DNA of 32,479 bases, taken from positions 84,838 to 117,316 of the forward strand of contig CACMNK010000002.1 of NCBI GenBank assembly GCA_902615145.1, read 5' to 3'. This stretch comes from an uncultured Pelagibacteraceae bacterium. GTDB lineage: Bacteria; Pseudomonadota; Alphaproteobacteria; Pelagibacterales; Pelagibacteraceae. Under the pieces are notes generated by a model, which saw only the letters and a list, made by a program, of their open reading frames with translations, made no database searches and was not told the origin of the DNA. Below are positions 9,523 to 18,040 of the stretch, piece by piece. Positions within the stretch are counted from its first letter, which is position 1. Each line of letters starts with the position of its first letter. A program made the translations under genes and the position numbers.

Positions 9523-10793
9523 TTATTAATTATGTTTTCAATCTGTTGTTCTGATATTTGAAAATTATTTTCGACCCATTTACTCTCAATAAGTTTTAGT
9601 TTTTCTCCTAACATTTTTCCCTCTGGAATATCATATTTTGACATTAAAAAATCTGCTTTAAATGGCATTGTCGGTACCGATTTAATTTCAAATTTGCTAA
9701 TTAATGCCAATATATTGTTATCTAATTTGTTAGTTTTTAATATTCTATAATTTAAAATATCCAAGACTGCCTCTTTGCCTGAATGATAAAAGATCAAATT
9801 TAAATTTTTTTCAGTAAAAGTTTTTGAAGTTATTTTTTTTTTATAAAAATCACTTATATTTCTAATCCTTTTTTGGTCCTTTTTAGATAAGTTAAATTTA
9901 TAAATGAAATACTCCACATTATCAGTTTCATCGATAATTAATAATGAAATGATAAAGATAAAATCAACTTTGGAGAGCATATCCTTTAGATTAGTATTTA
10001 GCCTAGAAAAAATATTAAAGTGTTTTAATTGAGGAAAAACTGAAACAAAAATTTCTAAAATTATTTTATCTTTTGACAAACTTTCTAACATATTTGGTTT
10101 GAGAGTCTTTCTTAGTTCATCTAAAAGTCTTTCTTTAGAAAGATTTGCGATGCCCATAAGATTCATTTTTAAAACTTTAACAATTTTAGGATCATGTGGT
10201 TGTTTAGAATAATTTAAAAAAAAACGTAAATATCTTAATATTCTCAAGTAATCCTCTTTTATTCTTTTTTCTGGGTTACCAATAAAATTAATTTTACCCT
10301 TTTTAATATCCTCATAACCGTTGTATGGATCAAATAAGTTGCCTTCTTTATCTGAGTAAATAGAATTGATAGTGAAATCTCTTCGCGAAGCGTCAGTTTT
10401 CCAATCTTTAGAAAATTTGACTTTTGCATGACGGCCATCAGTTAAAATATCTTCTCTCAAACTAGTAATTTCAAATTTACTATCTCCTACTATTGCTGTT
10501 ATTGTGCCATGATCTATTCCACTCTCATAGAATTCAACGTTGCTTTTTTTGAGTGCAGAACAAACCTCTGTTGGATCTATATTTGTTGCTAAATCGATAT
10601 CATCAAAATTTTCATTATTTATAACTTTTCTTATGCAACCACCAACATATCTAAGTTCACTTGTAGATGAATAAGAATTGATAATATTAAATATTTGAGA
10701 CACAGGAGTTTTTTTGGATATGTCCCTTATTTTCTTGCTTATCAGATCTAGATTGTTTCTTCTGAAAAAAAATTTGTCAATAAAACTTTTCAT
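9519..10793 (-). CDS. cca: CCA tRNA nucleotidyltransferase / poly(A) polymerase family protein
   Basis: Class II nucleotidyltransferase of 424 residues, expected to add or repair the 3' CCA of tRNAs. The active-site motif is [21 protein letters not shown], with the catalytic Asp-x-Asp pair near residues 66-68. It is followed by HGTITAI, the RRDFTINS motif, and [13 protein letters not shown] (start of the neck domain). The C-terminal half is divergent and Lys/Asn-rich. A CCA-adding role is the usual one in alphaproteobacteria; poly(A) polymerase activity cannot be ruled out from sequence. Its start is 3 bases after the 3' end of tRNA-Gln on the same strand, so both may be on one transcript. 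Confidence 0.9.
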   Translation of the reverse strand: MKSFIDKFFFRRNNLDLISKKIRDISKKTPVSQIFNIINSYSSTSELRYVGGCIRKVINNENFDDIDLATNIDPTEVCSALKKSNVEFYESGIDHGTITAIVGDSKFEITSLREDILTDGRHAKVKFSKDWKTDASRRDFTINSIYSDKEGNLFDPYNGYEDIKKGKINFIGNPEKRIKEDYLRILRYLRFFLNYSKQPHDPKIVKVLKMNLMGIANLSKERLLDELRKTLKPNMLESLSKDKIILEIFVSVFPQLKHFNIFSRLNTNLKDMLSKVDFIFIISLLIIDETDNVEYFIYKFNLSKKDQKRIRNISDFYKKKITSKTFTEKNLNLIFYHSGKEAVLDILNYRILKTNKLDNNILALISKFEIKSVPTMPFKADFLMSKYDIPEGKMLGEKLKLIESKWVENNFQISEQQIENIINN

Positions 10794-10796
10794 ATT

Positions 10797-10870
10797 TGGC
10801 TGGGGCGCTAGGATTCGAACCTAGGATGCAGGTACCAAAAACCCGTGCCTTACCGCTTGGCTACGCCCCA
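10797..10870 (-). tRNA. tRNA-Gln (anticodon TTG)
   Basis: Read on the minus strand, a seven-base-pair acceptor stem (TGGGGCG with CGCCCCA) encloses a D arm (GCC-AAGCGGTAA-GGC), an anticodon arm with loop TTTTGGT, and a T arm with TTCGAATC. The anticodon is TTG, and T1 opposite A72 with discriminator G matches bacterial tRNA-Gln. The terminal CCA is encoded (plus-strand TGG at 10797-10799). Length is 74 bases including CCA. It lies between ispE and cca on the same strand. Confidence 0.95.
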
Positions 10871-10903
10871 ATATAAAATTGATATAACACAAAAAAATAA
10901 AAT

Positions 10904-11746
10904 TTATATAGTTTTTGAGCTTATACACCAATATTTTTTATATTCTTTATTAAATTGTATAAGTGCTTTGTCGCATTTTTTTTTAGAATTATAATAGGCA
11001 ATAAAAGCTGATCCAGAGCCAGTCATTCTTACAAACTCAGGATTATATAAATTTGTTAAATAAATTTTAATTTTTTTCAAGATTGGGTGTTTTACCAAGA
11101 CAATTTTTTCTAGAGAATTACTCATTTTTTTTAAAAAATTAAGATTAAACATTTTCTTTCTAGGAGTATTAAATTTGGCAGTCTCATAATTTCTTACATC
11201 TGCGTAAATAGCTTTTGTCGAACAGCCAAAATTAGGTTTAACAACTAATGTATATAATTTTTTACAATTTTTGAATTTTTTAGTTTGGTTTTTAGAGGTT
11301 AAAACTTGATAATCATTGGTTAATCCTAAAATTACGTCTGATCCTATATATCTAACTATTGAATGAATTTTTTCTTTTTCTAAAGAGAAGATTTTTTCCT
11401 TAATAAAATAATTAAGAATACTAGCGGCATTCATTGAACCACCTCCTAAACCAGACTGTTGTGGTACATGCTTGACTATCTCGATATGAAATTTTTCTCG
11501 AAGTAATTTCTTTTTATCAAGTATTCTTAATAATTGAGTGATACTGTTTTTCGAGCCAATTTTTTTTGAAAATTTTCCTCTAAATTTTACAATATGATTT
11601 TTTTTTTTAATTTTTTTTATGAAAATAAGATCATAGATATTTATGAAAGCAACCAGGCTTTCTATTTTATGAAGCTCGGATGATTTGCCTACAACATTTA
11701 ATGCTAAATTAATTTTAGCATATGACTTAATCTTCTTAAATTTCAT
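10904..11746 (-). CDS. ispE: 4-diphosphocytidyl-2-C-methyl-D-erythritol kinase
   Basis: GHMP-family kinase of the MEP pathway, phosphorylating CDP-methylerythritol on the way to IPP and DMAPP. The 280 residues begin with KIKSYAKINLALNVVG (substrate-binding Lys in AKINL) and carry the ATP-binding loop PQQSGLGGGSMNAA. Near the C-terminus is MTGSGSAFIAYY. The glycine loop has SM where most homologues have SS/SN, a mild variation. It starts 3 bases after the TPR-protein stop on the same strand. With ispH elsewhere in this window, it shows that isoprenoid precursors for the carotenoid genes come from the MEP route. Confidence 0.94.
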   Translation of the reverse strand: MKFKKIKSYAKINLALNVVGKSSELHKIESLVAFINIYDLIFIKKIKKKNHIVKFRGKFSKKIGSKNSITQLLRILDKKKLLREKFHIEIVKHVPQQSGLGGGSMNAASILNYFIKEKIFSLEKEKIHSIVRYIGSDVILGLTNDYQVLTSKNQTKKFKNCKKLYTLVVKPNFGCSTKAIYADVRNYETAKFNTPRKKMFNLNFLKKMSNSLEKIVLVKHPILKKIKIYLTNLYNPEFVRMTGSGSAFIAYYNSKKKCDKALIQFNKEYKKYWCISSKTI

Positions 11747-11749
11747 TAA

Positions 11750-13438
11750 TTATGATTTTTTTATGCCTCTTATTAATTTAAGATTAATCTTATCTTTCAT
11801 TTCTTTTTCTGCTTTTTTCATTTTAAGTACGTTTTTCCAAAAATATCTTGCTTGTATTTTTTGATCTAATTTCCATAAGATGTCACCGTAGTGATCATTC
11901 ACTATTGGATCTTCAGGCATTAATTCTACTGCTCTTTGCAAAAATTTTTCAGCCTTCGAATAATCCTCTATTAAGTAATAAGCCCAACCAATTGAGTCAA
12001 TTATATATGGATCATTACTTTCTAACTCATAGGCAATTTTAAGCATATCTAACGCTTCATCTATTTTGTAATCTCTTTCAAGCCATGAATATGCTAAGTA
12101 ATTTAAAACGTAGGCATCATTTGGTTCTATATTTAAAGACATTAACAAATCTTTATCTGATTTTTCATATTTACCAATTCTCTCGTAGCTTCCACCCCTT
12201 CTGTAAAGCATATCAGCTTTAACTATGTTATTATCGTCCAGATCTTCAATTACTTTTGAATAATATTTTATTGCATTTTCATAATCTTTGGAACTTTTAT
12301 AAAAGTTAGCTATATCGAAAATCATCTTATGATTATGTTTTTTAATTTTATTAAATTCAGACGTAATAAAAGCAACTGATCTTTTTTTATTATTATCTTC
12401 CTCAGCTATAATTTGTGCCTCTTTTTTAATACGAAACCAATAATAAATTTTATCATCTTTATCAAATTCTTTTAAAATTTTTTTAGCTTTAACAAAATCT
12501 TCATTAAAGTAATAATTTTCAGCTACTAAAGACAAATTATATACAAACTTTGGATTTAAATAATTTGAGAGATATAAATAAAAATTAGATTTTTCAAAAT
12601 CGTCTTGGGATGAATAAAGGTTAGAGACTAAAAATAAAAATTCACTAATTACATGATTATGATTTTTGCATGAAAATATATTTTTAAATTTGTCATATTT
12701 TCTATCCTCAACCCAGTTTTTAGATTGGGATATTAATAATTTAGAATTAATATAATCATATTCTGATAAAATATTACGAATATTAGAAAGTCTCCCTTTT
12801 TCAATTAAATAACTGACATAAAAAAATATGTATCTCGAATAATCAGAATTACTTTCATTAATTACTTTCAAGAAATAATTTTCAGTATTTTTGTCGTCTA
12901 AATAGCATTTTTGAAAAGCTTCTGAAATTTTCGATAAATTTCCGTAACTTGTACTGTTTTCAAAATAGTTTTTTTCTTTAAAAACATAAATGTATTCTTT
13001 TAAGATATTAAGAATTGCCAACTTTAATTTTTCTTCATTAAAAAAATTTGTTACTCTGTTGACTTGATCGTAAGCATCGTCAAAATTACCACGTTTTAAA
13101 CTATCGATAATCAATAATAAATATGCATCAAAAAATTTTGTATTTTCATTCCCTTTATTTAGCCTAATAATATTAATTGCTTGAGAAACTTTATTCTCTA
13201 GCACTAAACTAGTTAAATATCTTTTTAGGTATGGATCGTGCTGATTAATCAATATTTTTGATGAGTTATAAAAATTCAATGCTTCGGAATTTTTTTTATT
13301 TTCGAAAGCAACTATTCCAGAAAAATAATTTGATAAATTTTTTGGATTAAAATTATTAAAACTATTGCTTTTAGAATAAAGATGAGTCTGATAGAATAAT
13401 ATGAATATTATTACCGTTAAAACTTTTTTTAAACACAT
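11750..13438 (-). CDS. Exported tetratricopeptide-repeat protein
   Basis: A 562-residue protein starting with a Sec-type signal peptide (MCLKKVLTVIIFILF..., about 22 residues), so it is expected in the periplasm or attached to a membrane. The N-terminal and central parts are helical and degenerate. Clear TPR units occupy about residues 370-535, for example DYENAIKYYSKVIED, GKYEKSDKDLLMSLNIEPND and DYSKAEKFLQRAVELMPEDP. Similar TPR proteins lie directly upstream of ispE in other alphaproteobacteria, but the partner and function are unknown. Its start is 11 bases from the divergent uracil-DNA glycosylase start, so its promoter must lie inside that gene. Confidence 0.82.
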   Translation of the reverse strand: MCLKKVLTVIIFILFYQTHLYSKSNSFNNFNPKNLSNYFSGIVAFENKKNSEALNFYNSSKILINQHDPYLKRYLTSLVLENKVSQAINIIRLNKGNENTKFFDAYLLLIIDSLKRGNFDDAYDQVNRVTNFFNEEKLKLAILNILKEYIYVFKEKNYFENSTSYGNLSKISEAFQKCYLDDKNTENYFLKVINESNSDYSRYIFFYVSYLIEKGRLSNIRNILSEYDYINSKLLISQSKNWVEDRKYDKFKNIFSCKNHNHVISEFLFLVSNLYSSQDDFEKSNFYLYLSNYLNPKFVYNLSLVAENYYFNEDFVKAKKILKEFDKDDKIYYWFRIKKEAQIIAEEDNNKKRSVAFITSEFNKIKKHNHKMIFDIANFYKSSKDYENAIKYYSKVIEDLDDNNIVKADMLYRRGGSYERIGKYEKSDKDLLMSLNIEPNDAYVLNYLAYSWLERDYKIDEALDMLKIAYELESNDPYIIDSIGWAYYLIEDYSKAEKFLQRAVELMPEDPIVNDHYGDILWKLDQKIQARYFWKNVLKMKKAEKEMKDKINLKLIRGIKKS

Positions 13439-13449
13439 TAGTTTATTCT

Positions 13450-14169
13450 ATGTCCAAAAAACCCTTAAATCAAAACACTAAATTTACGCAAGATTTCATT
13501 AAATCATTTGAGGCAGATTTTATCTTTAATAATGAGCCACAAAATAGATATAAAGATTTAAAAAGTAATCTGATTAATTCAAACTCGCAAAAAAAACAAA
13601 AACTATCTGATCTTAAAAATCTAATAAATACAATTGAGGATTGCAATCTAAAGAAAGCTTCAAAAAATCTTTTATTTGGTAGTGGAAATATTAACAGTTC
13701 TATAATGTTAATTGGCGATGCACCAGGTGAGGAAGAAGATGACTCTGGGTTACTTTTTCAAGGTGATGTGGGAAAACTTTTAGAAAAAATGCTCTTAGCT
13801 ATCAATGTATCAATGGATAATATTTATTTAACTTATTCAATAAACTATAAGACAACTGATGAACGAAAACCTAATACTAGTGATATAAAAAGATATTCTA
13901 AATTTTTGAAACAACATATTTCAATAATTAATCCACAATTGTTAATTCTAATGGGTGGAACTGCGATGGAGGCTGTCACTGGGTTAAAGAGTAAAATTTC
14001 AGATGAAAGAGGGAAATGGAAAGAAATAATTATAGGAAGTAAAACAGTTCCCTTAATAATTAGTTATAGTCCATCATATTTAATTAGATTCCCAGAGAAT
14101 AAGAAATATTCTTGGGAAGATTTAAAAATGATTAAGCAAAAAATTCAAGATCTAAATATAAAGTTTTAA
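13450..14169 (+). CDS. Family-4-like uracil-DNA glycosylase, degenerate motifs
   Basis: A 239-residue protein aligned by eye to alphaproteobacterial family-4 UDG: CNLKKASKNLLFGSGN, then MLIGDAPGEEEDDSGLLFQGDVGKLLEKML (motif A region, GDAPG instead of GEAPG), LLILMGGTAMEAVTG, and YSPSYLIRFPENKKYSW at the C-terminus. Family-4 enzymes remove uracil from DNA and carry a 4Fe-4S cluster held by four cysteines. Here only one cysteine exists in the whole protein (about residue 64), the NRTP-type motif reads ERKPNT, and the catalytic-loop His-Pro is Ser-Pro. The fold is probably kept, while cluster and activity may be lost or changed. The stop overlaps the rnhB start by one base. Confidence 0.78.
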   Translation: MSKKPLNQNTKFTQDFIKSFEADFIFNNEPQNRYKDLKSNLINSNSQKKQKLSDLKNLINTIEDCNLKKASKNLLFGSGNINSSIMLIGDAPGEEEDDSGLLFQGDVGKLLEKMLLAINVSMDNIYLTYSINYKTTDERKPNTSDIKRYSKFLKQHISIINPQLLILMGGTAMEAVTGLKSKISDERGKWKEIIIGSKTVPLIISYSPSYLIRFPENKKYSWEDLKMIKQKIQDLNIKF

Positions 14170-14738
14170 TGAAATTAATTGCTGGAGTTGATGAGGTTGG
14201 ACGTGGAAGTTTAGTGGGACCTGTATATGCAGCGGCTGTAATTTTAAATCACTCAATAAACAAAAAACTATTAAAAGACTCAAAGAAGTTATCAAAAAAA
14301 AGGAGAGAAATTTTAGCTCAATATATCAAAAAAAATTCTACATGGGCCATAGCAAAAGCATCGATTAGTGAGATTGAAAAAAAAAATATCTTACAGGCTA
14401 GTTTGATGGCAATGAAAAGAGCAATCCTTAAATTGAAAAAAAAACCCTCAATAATTTTAATTGATGGAAATAAATTACCAAAGATAGAAAACTACAAACT
14501 TAAATCTGTAATCAAGGGAGATCAAAAAATACCGTCAATTTCTGCTGCATCAATTATTGCAAAAGTAGCTCGTGATGATTTTATTTCAAAATTAGGTATT
14601 AAATATAAAAGTTACTCATGGGGTCAAAATTATGGGTATGGTACCAAAAAACATTTAAGAGCTATCAAAAAGTTTGGGGTCACAATTCATCACAGAAAGA
14701 CTTTTTCACCTGTAAATAAACTAAATACCTCAAAGTAA
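14169..14738 (+). CDS. rnhB: Ribonuclease HII
   Basis: Cleaves RNA in RNA-DNA hybrids, including single ribonucleotides in DNA. Its 189 residues match the family. The catalytic Asp8-Glu9 pair is in AGVDEVGRGSLVGPV, the third acidic residue in ILIDGNKLP, and AASIIAKVARDDFI and YGYGTKKHL are further family motifs. The start shares one base with the preceding UDG-like stop (TAATG). RNase HI (rnhA) is also in this window, so both classes are kept despite the compact genome. Confidence 0.97.
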   Translation: MKLIAGVDEVGRGSLVGPVYAAAVILNHSINKKLLKDSKKLSKKRREILAQYIKKNSTWAIAKASISEIEKKNILQASLMAMKRAILKLKKKPSIILIDGNKLPKIENYKLKSVIKGDQKIPSISAASIIAKVARDDFISKLGIKYKSYSWGQNYGYGTKKHLRAIKKFGVTIHHRKTFSPVNKLNTSK

Positions 14739-14781
14739 TAAACACTAGATATAGATATTTCTAGAATAAAGTACACAAATT

Positions 14782-14830
14782 GAGTCTTCATAATTCAATC
14801 GTAGGTTGACCCAAGAATCTTTTTCGAGTC
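14782..14830 (+). promoter_or_regulatory. Cluster of three GANTC sites upstream of ccrM
   Basis: GAGTC at 14782-14786, GAATC at 14815-14819 and GAGTC at 14826-14830 lie within 49 bases. GANTC is the sequence methylated by CcrM-type enzymes, one of which is encoded directly downstream. At this base composition a site is expected about every 350-400 bases, so three here exceed chance by eye. In Caulobacter, GANTC sites in the ccrM promoter region take part in its own control; the same role here is inference. Confidence 0.55.
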
Positions 14831-14834
14831 TAAT
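14806..14834 (+). promoter_or_regulatory. Sigma-70-type promoter of ccrM
   Basis: TTGACC (14806-14811, five of six bases of TTGACA) and TCTAAT (14829-14834, five of six bases of TATAAT) are separated by exactly 17 bases. Transcription would begin near 14841, only about 7 bases before the ATG, so the mRNA would be nearly leaderless; no Shine-Dalgarno sequence is seen. One GANTC lies in the spacer and another overlaps the first two bases of the -10 box. Confidence 0.6.
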
Positions 14835-14847
14835 TTATTTTTATAAA

Positions 14848-15918
14848 ATGAGCTCAAGTTTCAAAAATAAATTAATTAATGGTGATAGCCTGAAGGAATT
14901 AAAGAAGATACCAAATGAAACTTTTGATTTAATTTTTGCTGATCCACCCTATAACTTACAATTAAAAAATGAACTCACAAGACCTGACAGATCAAAGGTT
15001 AATGCAGTAAATGATAAATGGGATCAATTTGAAAACTTTAAGAAGTATGATGACTTTACTTATCTGTGGTTGAATGAGTGCAAAAGGATTTTGAAAAAAA
15101 ATGGAGCTATTTGGGTAATTGGTAGTTATCACAATATCTTCCGAGTAGGAACGGTAATACAAAATTTAGGTTTTTGGATTTTAAATGATGTTATTTGGAA
15201 TAAAAAAAATCCTATGCCAAATTTTAGAGGGACACGTTTTACAAATGCTCATGAAACTTTAATTTGGGCTTCAAAATCTGAAAAATCAAAATATACTTTT
15301 AACTATCAATCTTTAAAATGTTTAAATGATGATCTTCAAATGAGGTCTAACTGGGAATTACCAATTTGTAATGGTTCTGAAAGATTAAAAAAGAACGGAA
15401 AAAAAGTACATTCTACACAGAAACCTGAGGCTCTACTTCACAGAATTTTATTAGCAACTTCAAATAAAAATGATTTAGTTTTAGATCCTTTCTTAGGGTC
15501 AGGAACAACGGCAACAGTTGCTAAGAAATTAGGGAGAAATTATTACGGCATTGAAAAAGAAAAAACTTATTTTAAGGCTGCTGTACAAAGATTAAGTAAA
15601 ACTAAACCTATAGAAGATGATTATTTAGATACTCTACAGAACGGTAGATCTAAACCAAGAATACCATTTGGCTCGTTAGTTGAATTAGGAATAATTAAAC
15701 CAGGCTCCACTATTTTTGATAATAAAAAGAAAGTCAGTGCAAAAATTATGGCTGACGGGAGTATCAAGCATGCTCAAACTGAGGGCTCAATCCATAAAGT
15801 AGCAGCTACAATCTTAGGTGCTGAAAGCTGTAATGGATGGACCTATTGGTATTATAACTTGAATGGAAACGCAGTTCCTATCGATCATTTAAGACAAAGG
15901 TTAATTTCTAATAGTTAG
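14848..15918 (+). CDS. ccrM: CcrM-type DNA adenine-N6 methyltransferase (GANTC)
   Basis: Cell-cycle methyltransferase family, methylating adenine in GANTC after replication in alphaproteobacteria. With the ATG at 14848 the protein is 356 residues, as Caulobacter CcrM. The catalytic motif DPPYNLQL is at residues 32-39, the following RPDRSKVNAVNDKWDQF and IWVIGSYHNIFRVG are near-identical to CcrM, and the SAM motif is LDPFLGSGTTAT at about 213. The C-terminal CcrM-specific domain (PRIPFGSLVELG..., then CNGWTYWYYN) is complete. An in-frame TTG at 14806 falls inside the promoter and is rejected. It is a solitary methyltransferase: no restriction gene is adjacent. It overlaps the convergent monooxygenase by four bases. 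Confidence 0.96.
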   Translation: MSSSFKNKLINGDSLKELKKIPNETFDLIFADPPYNLQLKNELTRPDRSKVNAVNDKWDQFENFKKYDDFTYLWLNECKRILKKNGAIWVIGSYHNIFRVGTVIQNLGFWILNDVIWNKKNPMPNFRGTRFTNAHETLIWASKSEKSKYTFNYQSLKCLNDDLQMRSNWELPICNGSERLKKNGKKVHSTQKPEALLHRILLATSNKNDLVLDPFLGSGTTATVAKKLGRNYYGIEKEKTYFKAAVQRLSKTKPIEDDYLDTLQNGRSKPRIPFGSLVELGIIKPGSTIFDNKKKVSAKIMADGSIKHAQTEGSIHKVAATILGAESCNGWTYWYYNLNGNAVPIDHLRQRLISNS

Positions 15919-17060
15919 TTCTTATATATTTTTCCAAGATAGCCCTCTAAAAACTTTTTATTTTTTACTAATCTTTTCAAAAAAATATTTCTTAATAATG
16001 TTGTTAAAGGATTAGATAAATGAAAAGCAAATTGATTTAATTTTGAGCGATTATTCACCATCTTTATTTTATCAACTCTATTTCTAAAAAAATCACTCTC
16101 AGTATTATTCTCTATATTCTCAAATAATTCATATGCACCCTCTATTGATTGTGATGCACCTTGAGCAAATGATGGTGAAAAAGCAAAAAAAGCATCTCCT
16201 ATTAGATGAATATTATTATTATTAACCTCAAAAAAATCATGACTTACAAATACTGGGTATATCTTTAAATCATTAACACTATCAAAAAATTCCTTATTTA
16301 AGTGTGGAACTTTTTCTAAAATCTTTCTGATAAAATTGTCATCTTTAAACAAAGAAAAATCTTTTTGTTCATCCCTTGAAAGTTTGAATTTCATTACAGC
16401 TATAAAGTTTAAATCACCATTAGGAGATACCGGATAAATAACATAATGAAAATTTGAACCTAAAAACAATGAGATGTTTTTTTTATCAGCCATGTTTGAA
16501 GAACTTGGTATAATCCCTCTAATAGCTAACGTGTCGTTAAATTTGGGTTCAATTTGATTTTTTGATAACAGATTTTTACTTTTTGAAAAGACTCCATCTG
16601 AAATAATTAGATAATCAAATTCATAAATTTCATTATTTTCAAAAGAGATTTTAACGATTTGATCTTGTTGTTCTATCTTGGAAATTGTGTGGTCAAATTT
16701 TATTTCTTTTTCTAAATCCTTTTTTAAAAAATTAATAAGTGATGATCTTTTAAGAGTAGTATATTTACAATTTTCAGTATTAAAATCTGATATATTTAAC
16801 TCACATATCTTATTAGAATTCTTAACTGAGTAAAAATTAATTTTATCTGGATTAAATTTTTCACTGTTTTCTAATTTATCAAACTGAATTTTATTTAAGA
16901 GTTTGATGCTGTTAACAGATAATTGAATACCGTAACCTTCTTTTGAATTGATTAAGCTATTTCTCTCAAAAATATTTACTTGATACTTTTTGTTTCTCTT
17001 AAATAAATTAGCAATAAATAGCCCTGAAATTCCAGCACCAATTATAGCTACTTTTTTCAT
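15915..17060 (-). CDS. FAD-dependent monooxygenase (PHBH/UbiH-like superfamily)
   Basis: A 381-residue flavoprotein. It has the N-terminal dinucleotide-binding motif IIGAGISGLFIANLF (residues 6-20), the mid-protein DG motif ISDGVFSKSKN, and the FAD-ribityl motif LIGDAFFAFSPSFAQGASQSIEGA (GD...P, with EG where most relatives have ED). The family hydroxylates aromatic rings or epoxidises alkenes using NAD(P)H and O2. Ubiquinone-pathway hydroxylases belong to it, but the sequence resembles salicylate-hydroxylase-like members as much as UbiH/UbiF, so the substrate is unknown. No transmembrane segment is evident. Its start overlaps the mutY stop by one base, suggesting coupled translation with a DNA repair gene. 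Confidence 0.8.
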   Translation of the reverse strand: MKKVAIIGAGISGLFIANLFKRNKKYQVNIFERNSLINSKEGYGIQLSVNSIKLLNKIQFDKLENSEKFNPDKINFYSVKNSNKICELNISDFNTENCKYTTLKRSSLINFLKKDLEKEIKFDHTISKIEQQDQIVKISFENNEIYEFDYLIISDGVFSKSKNLLSKNQIEPKFNDTLAIRGIIPSSSNMADKKNISLFLGSNFHYVIYPVSPNGDLNFIAVMKFKLSRDEQKDFSLFKDDNFIRKILEKVPHLNKEFFDSVNDLKIYPVFVSHDFFEVNNNNIHLIGDAFFAFSPSFAQGASQSIEGAYELFENIENNTESDFFRNRVDKIKMVNNRSKLNQFAFHLSNPLTTLLRNIFLKRLVKNKKFLEGYLGKIYKN

Positions 17061-18040
17061 TAATTTTTTTCTAAATATTTAACAACTTTCTTAGTGAATG
17101 ATGGAAGCATATAATTATCTAATTTTCTTCTATCAAACCAGTAAGATGAAGGAAATCTTTTTGCATTTTTGAGATATTGAATTTTTATGTTCATATTCAT
17201 GTTTGACATTTTAAAATTAAGATTTTCATTAAAATTTTTTGGGTTAGATAGCTCTTCCATTGGAAAAATTGCTAAATTTTTAAGAAAACTAAATTTTGTG
17301 TTTTTTATAAGCAAATACCTTTTATTTTTTTTATAAACTTTTAGAATAAAGTATCTTTCTTTATTTTTTTTTGTAATTTTAGCTAAATCAAAATCTTTCT
17401 TCTTAAAAGACTTACAATTTTTTGAGATTGGACACCCGCTACATTCAGGATTTTTAGGTTTGCAAATAATTGCTCCTAATTCCATTAAAGCTTGTGCATA
17501 ATCGCTTGCTCTTGATGAAATTCCAAAAATAGATTTTTTTTCTATTAGATTGTCTTTTTGAATTTCCTCATCTTTTTTTAAATGAAGATATCTTTTTAAA
17601 ACCCTTTCAATGTTTCCATCTAGAGGAATATAGGATTTATTAAAGGCAATAGCTAAGATTGCATTAGCAGTGTAATTGCCGATACCAGGTAAAGATATTA
17701 AATCCTCATAATTATTTGGAATTTTTCCATGAAATTTACTAATTATAATTTTAGCAGTTTTTTGTAAATTTCTTACTCTTGAATAATATCCAAGACCTTC
17801 CCATAATTTTATTAATTCTATTTCTCTAACTTTAGCTAAGTCCTTAAGTGAAGGTAATTTTTTTATAAATCTATTAAAAAAAGGAATAACAGTTACAACT
17901 TGTGTTTGTTGTAACATAAACTCACTTACCAATGTATAATAATGCTTTTTATAAGAAGGTACTTTTTTCCGCCATGGTAAATTTCTTTTATTTAAATCAT
18001 ACCATTTAAGAATTTTTTTTGTTATTATCTTTTCTGTCAT
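17060..18040 (-). CDS. mutY: A/G-specific adenine DNA glycosylase
   Basis: Removes adenine mispaired with 8-oxoguanine. Of 326 residues, the N-terminal part has NLPWRKK, EFMLQQTQVVTV and the helix-hairpin-helix LPGIGNYTANAILAIAFN with the catalytic Asp in PLDGNIERV. The 4Fe-4S ligands are in CKPKNPECSGCPISKNC (C-x6-C-x2-C-x5-C, about residues 194-210). A shortened C-terminal NUDIX-like domain (to KYLEKN) recognises 8-oxoG. Its start codon abuts the divergent dciA start with no base between. The order mutY, DUF721, dsbA-like, smc is common in alphaproteobacteria. Confidence 0.96.
   Translation of the reverse strand: MTEKIITKKILKWYDLNKRNLPWRKKVPSYKKHYYTLVSEFMLQQTQVVTVIPFFNRFIKKLPSLKDLAKVREIELIKLWEGLGYYSRVRNLQKTAKIIISKFHGKIPNNYEDLISLPGIGNYTANAILAIAFNKSYIPLDGNIERVLKRYLHLKKDEEIQKDNLIEKKSIFGISSRASDYAQALMELGAIICKPKNPECSGCPISKNCKSFKKKDFDLAKITKKNKERYFILKVYKKNKRYLLIKNTKFSFLKNLAIFPMEELSNPKNFNENLNFKMSNMNMNIKIQYLKNAKRFPSSYWFDRRKLDNYMLPSFTKKVVKYLEKN

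Noticed and set aside
14745-14764. Imperfect inverted repeat (CTAGA...TCTAG) after rnhB as a terminator
   Set aside because: Only five outer pairs, then a T-T mismatch and two A-T pairs, with no following T run; too weak to call.
14806-14847. N-terminal extension of CcrM from the TTG at 14806
   Set aside because: The extra residues do not match CcrM proteins, and the segment contains the promoter boxes; the ATG at 14848 gives the expected beginning.
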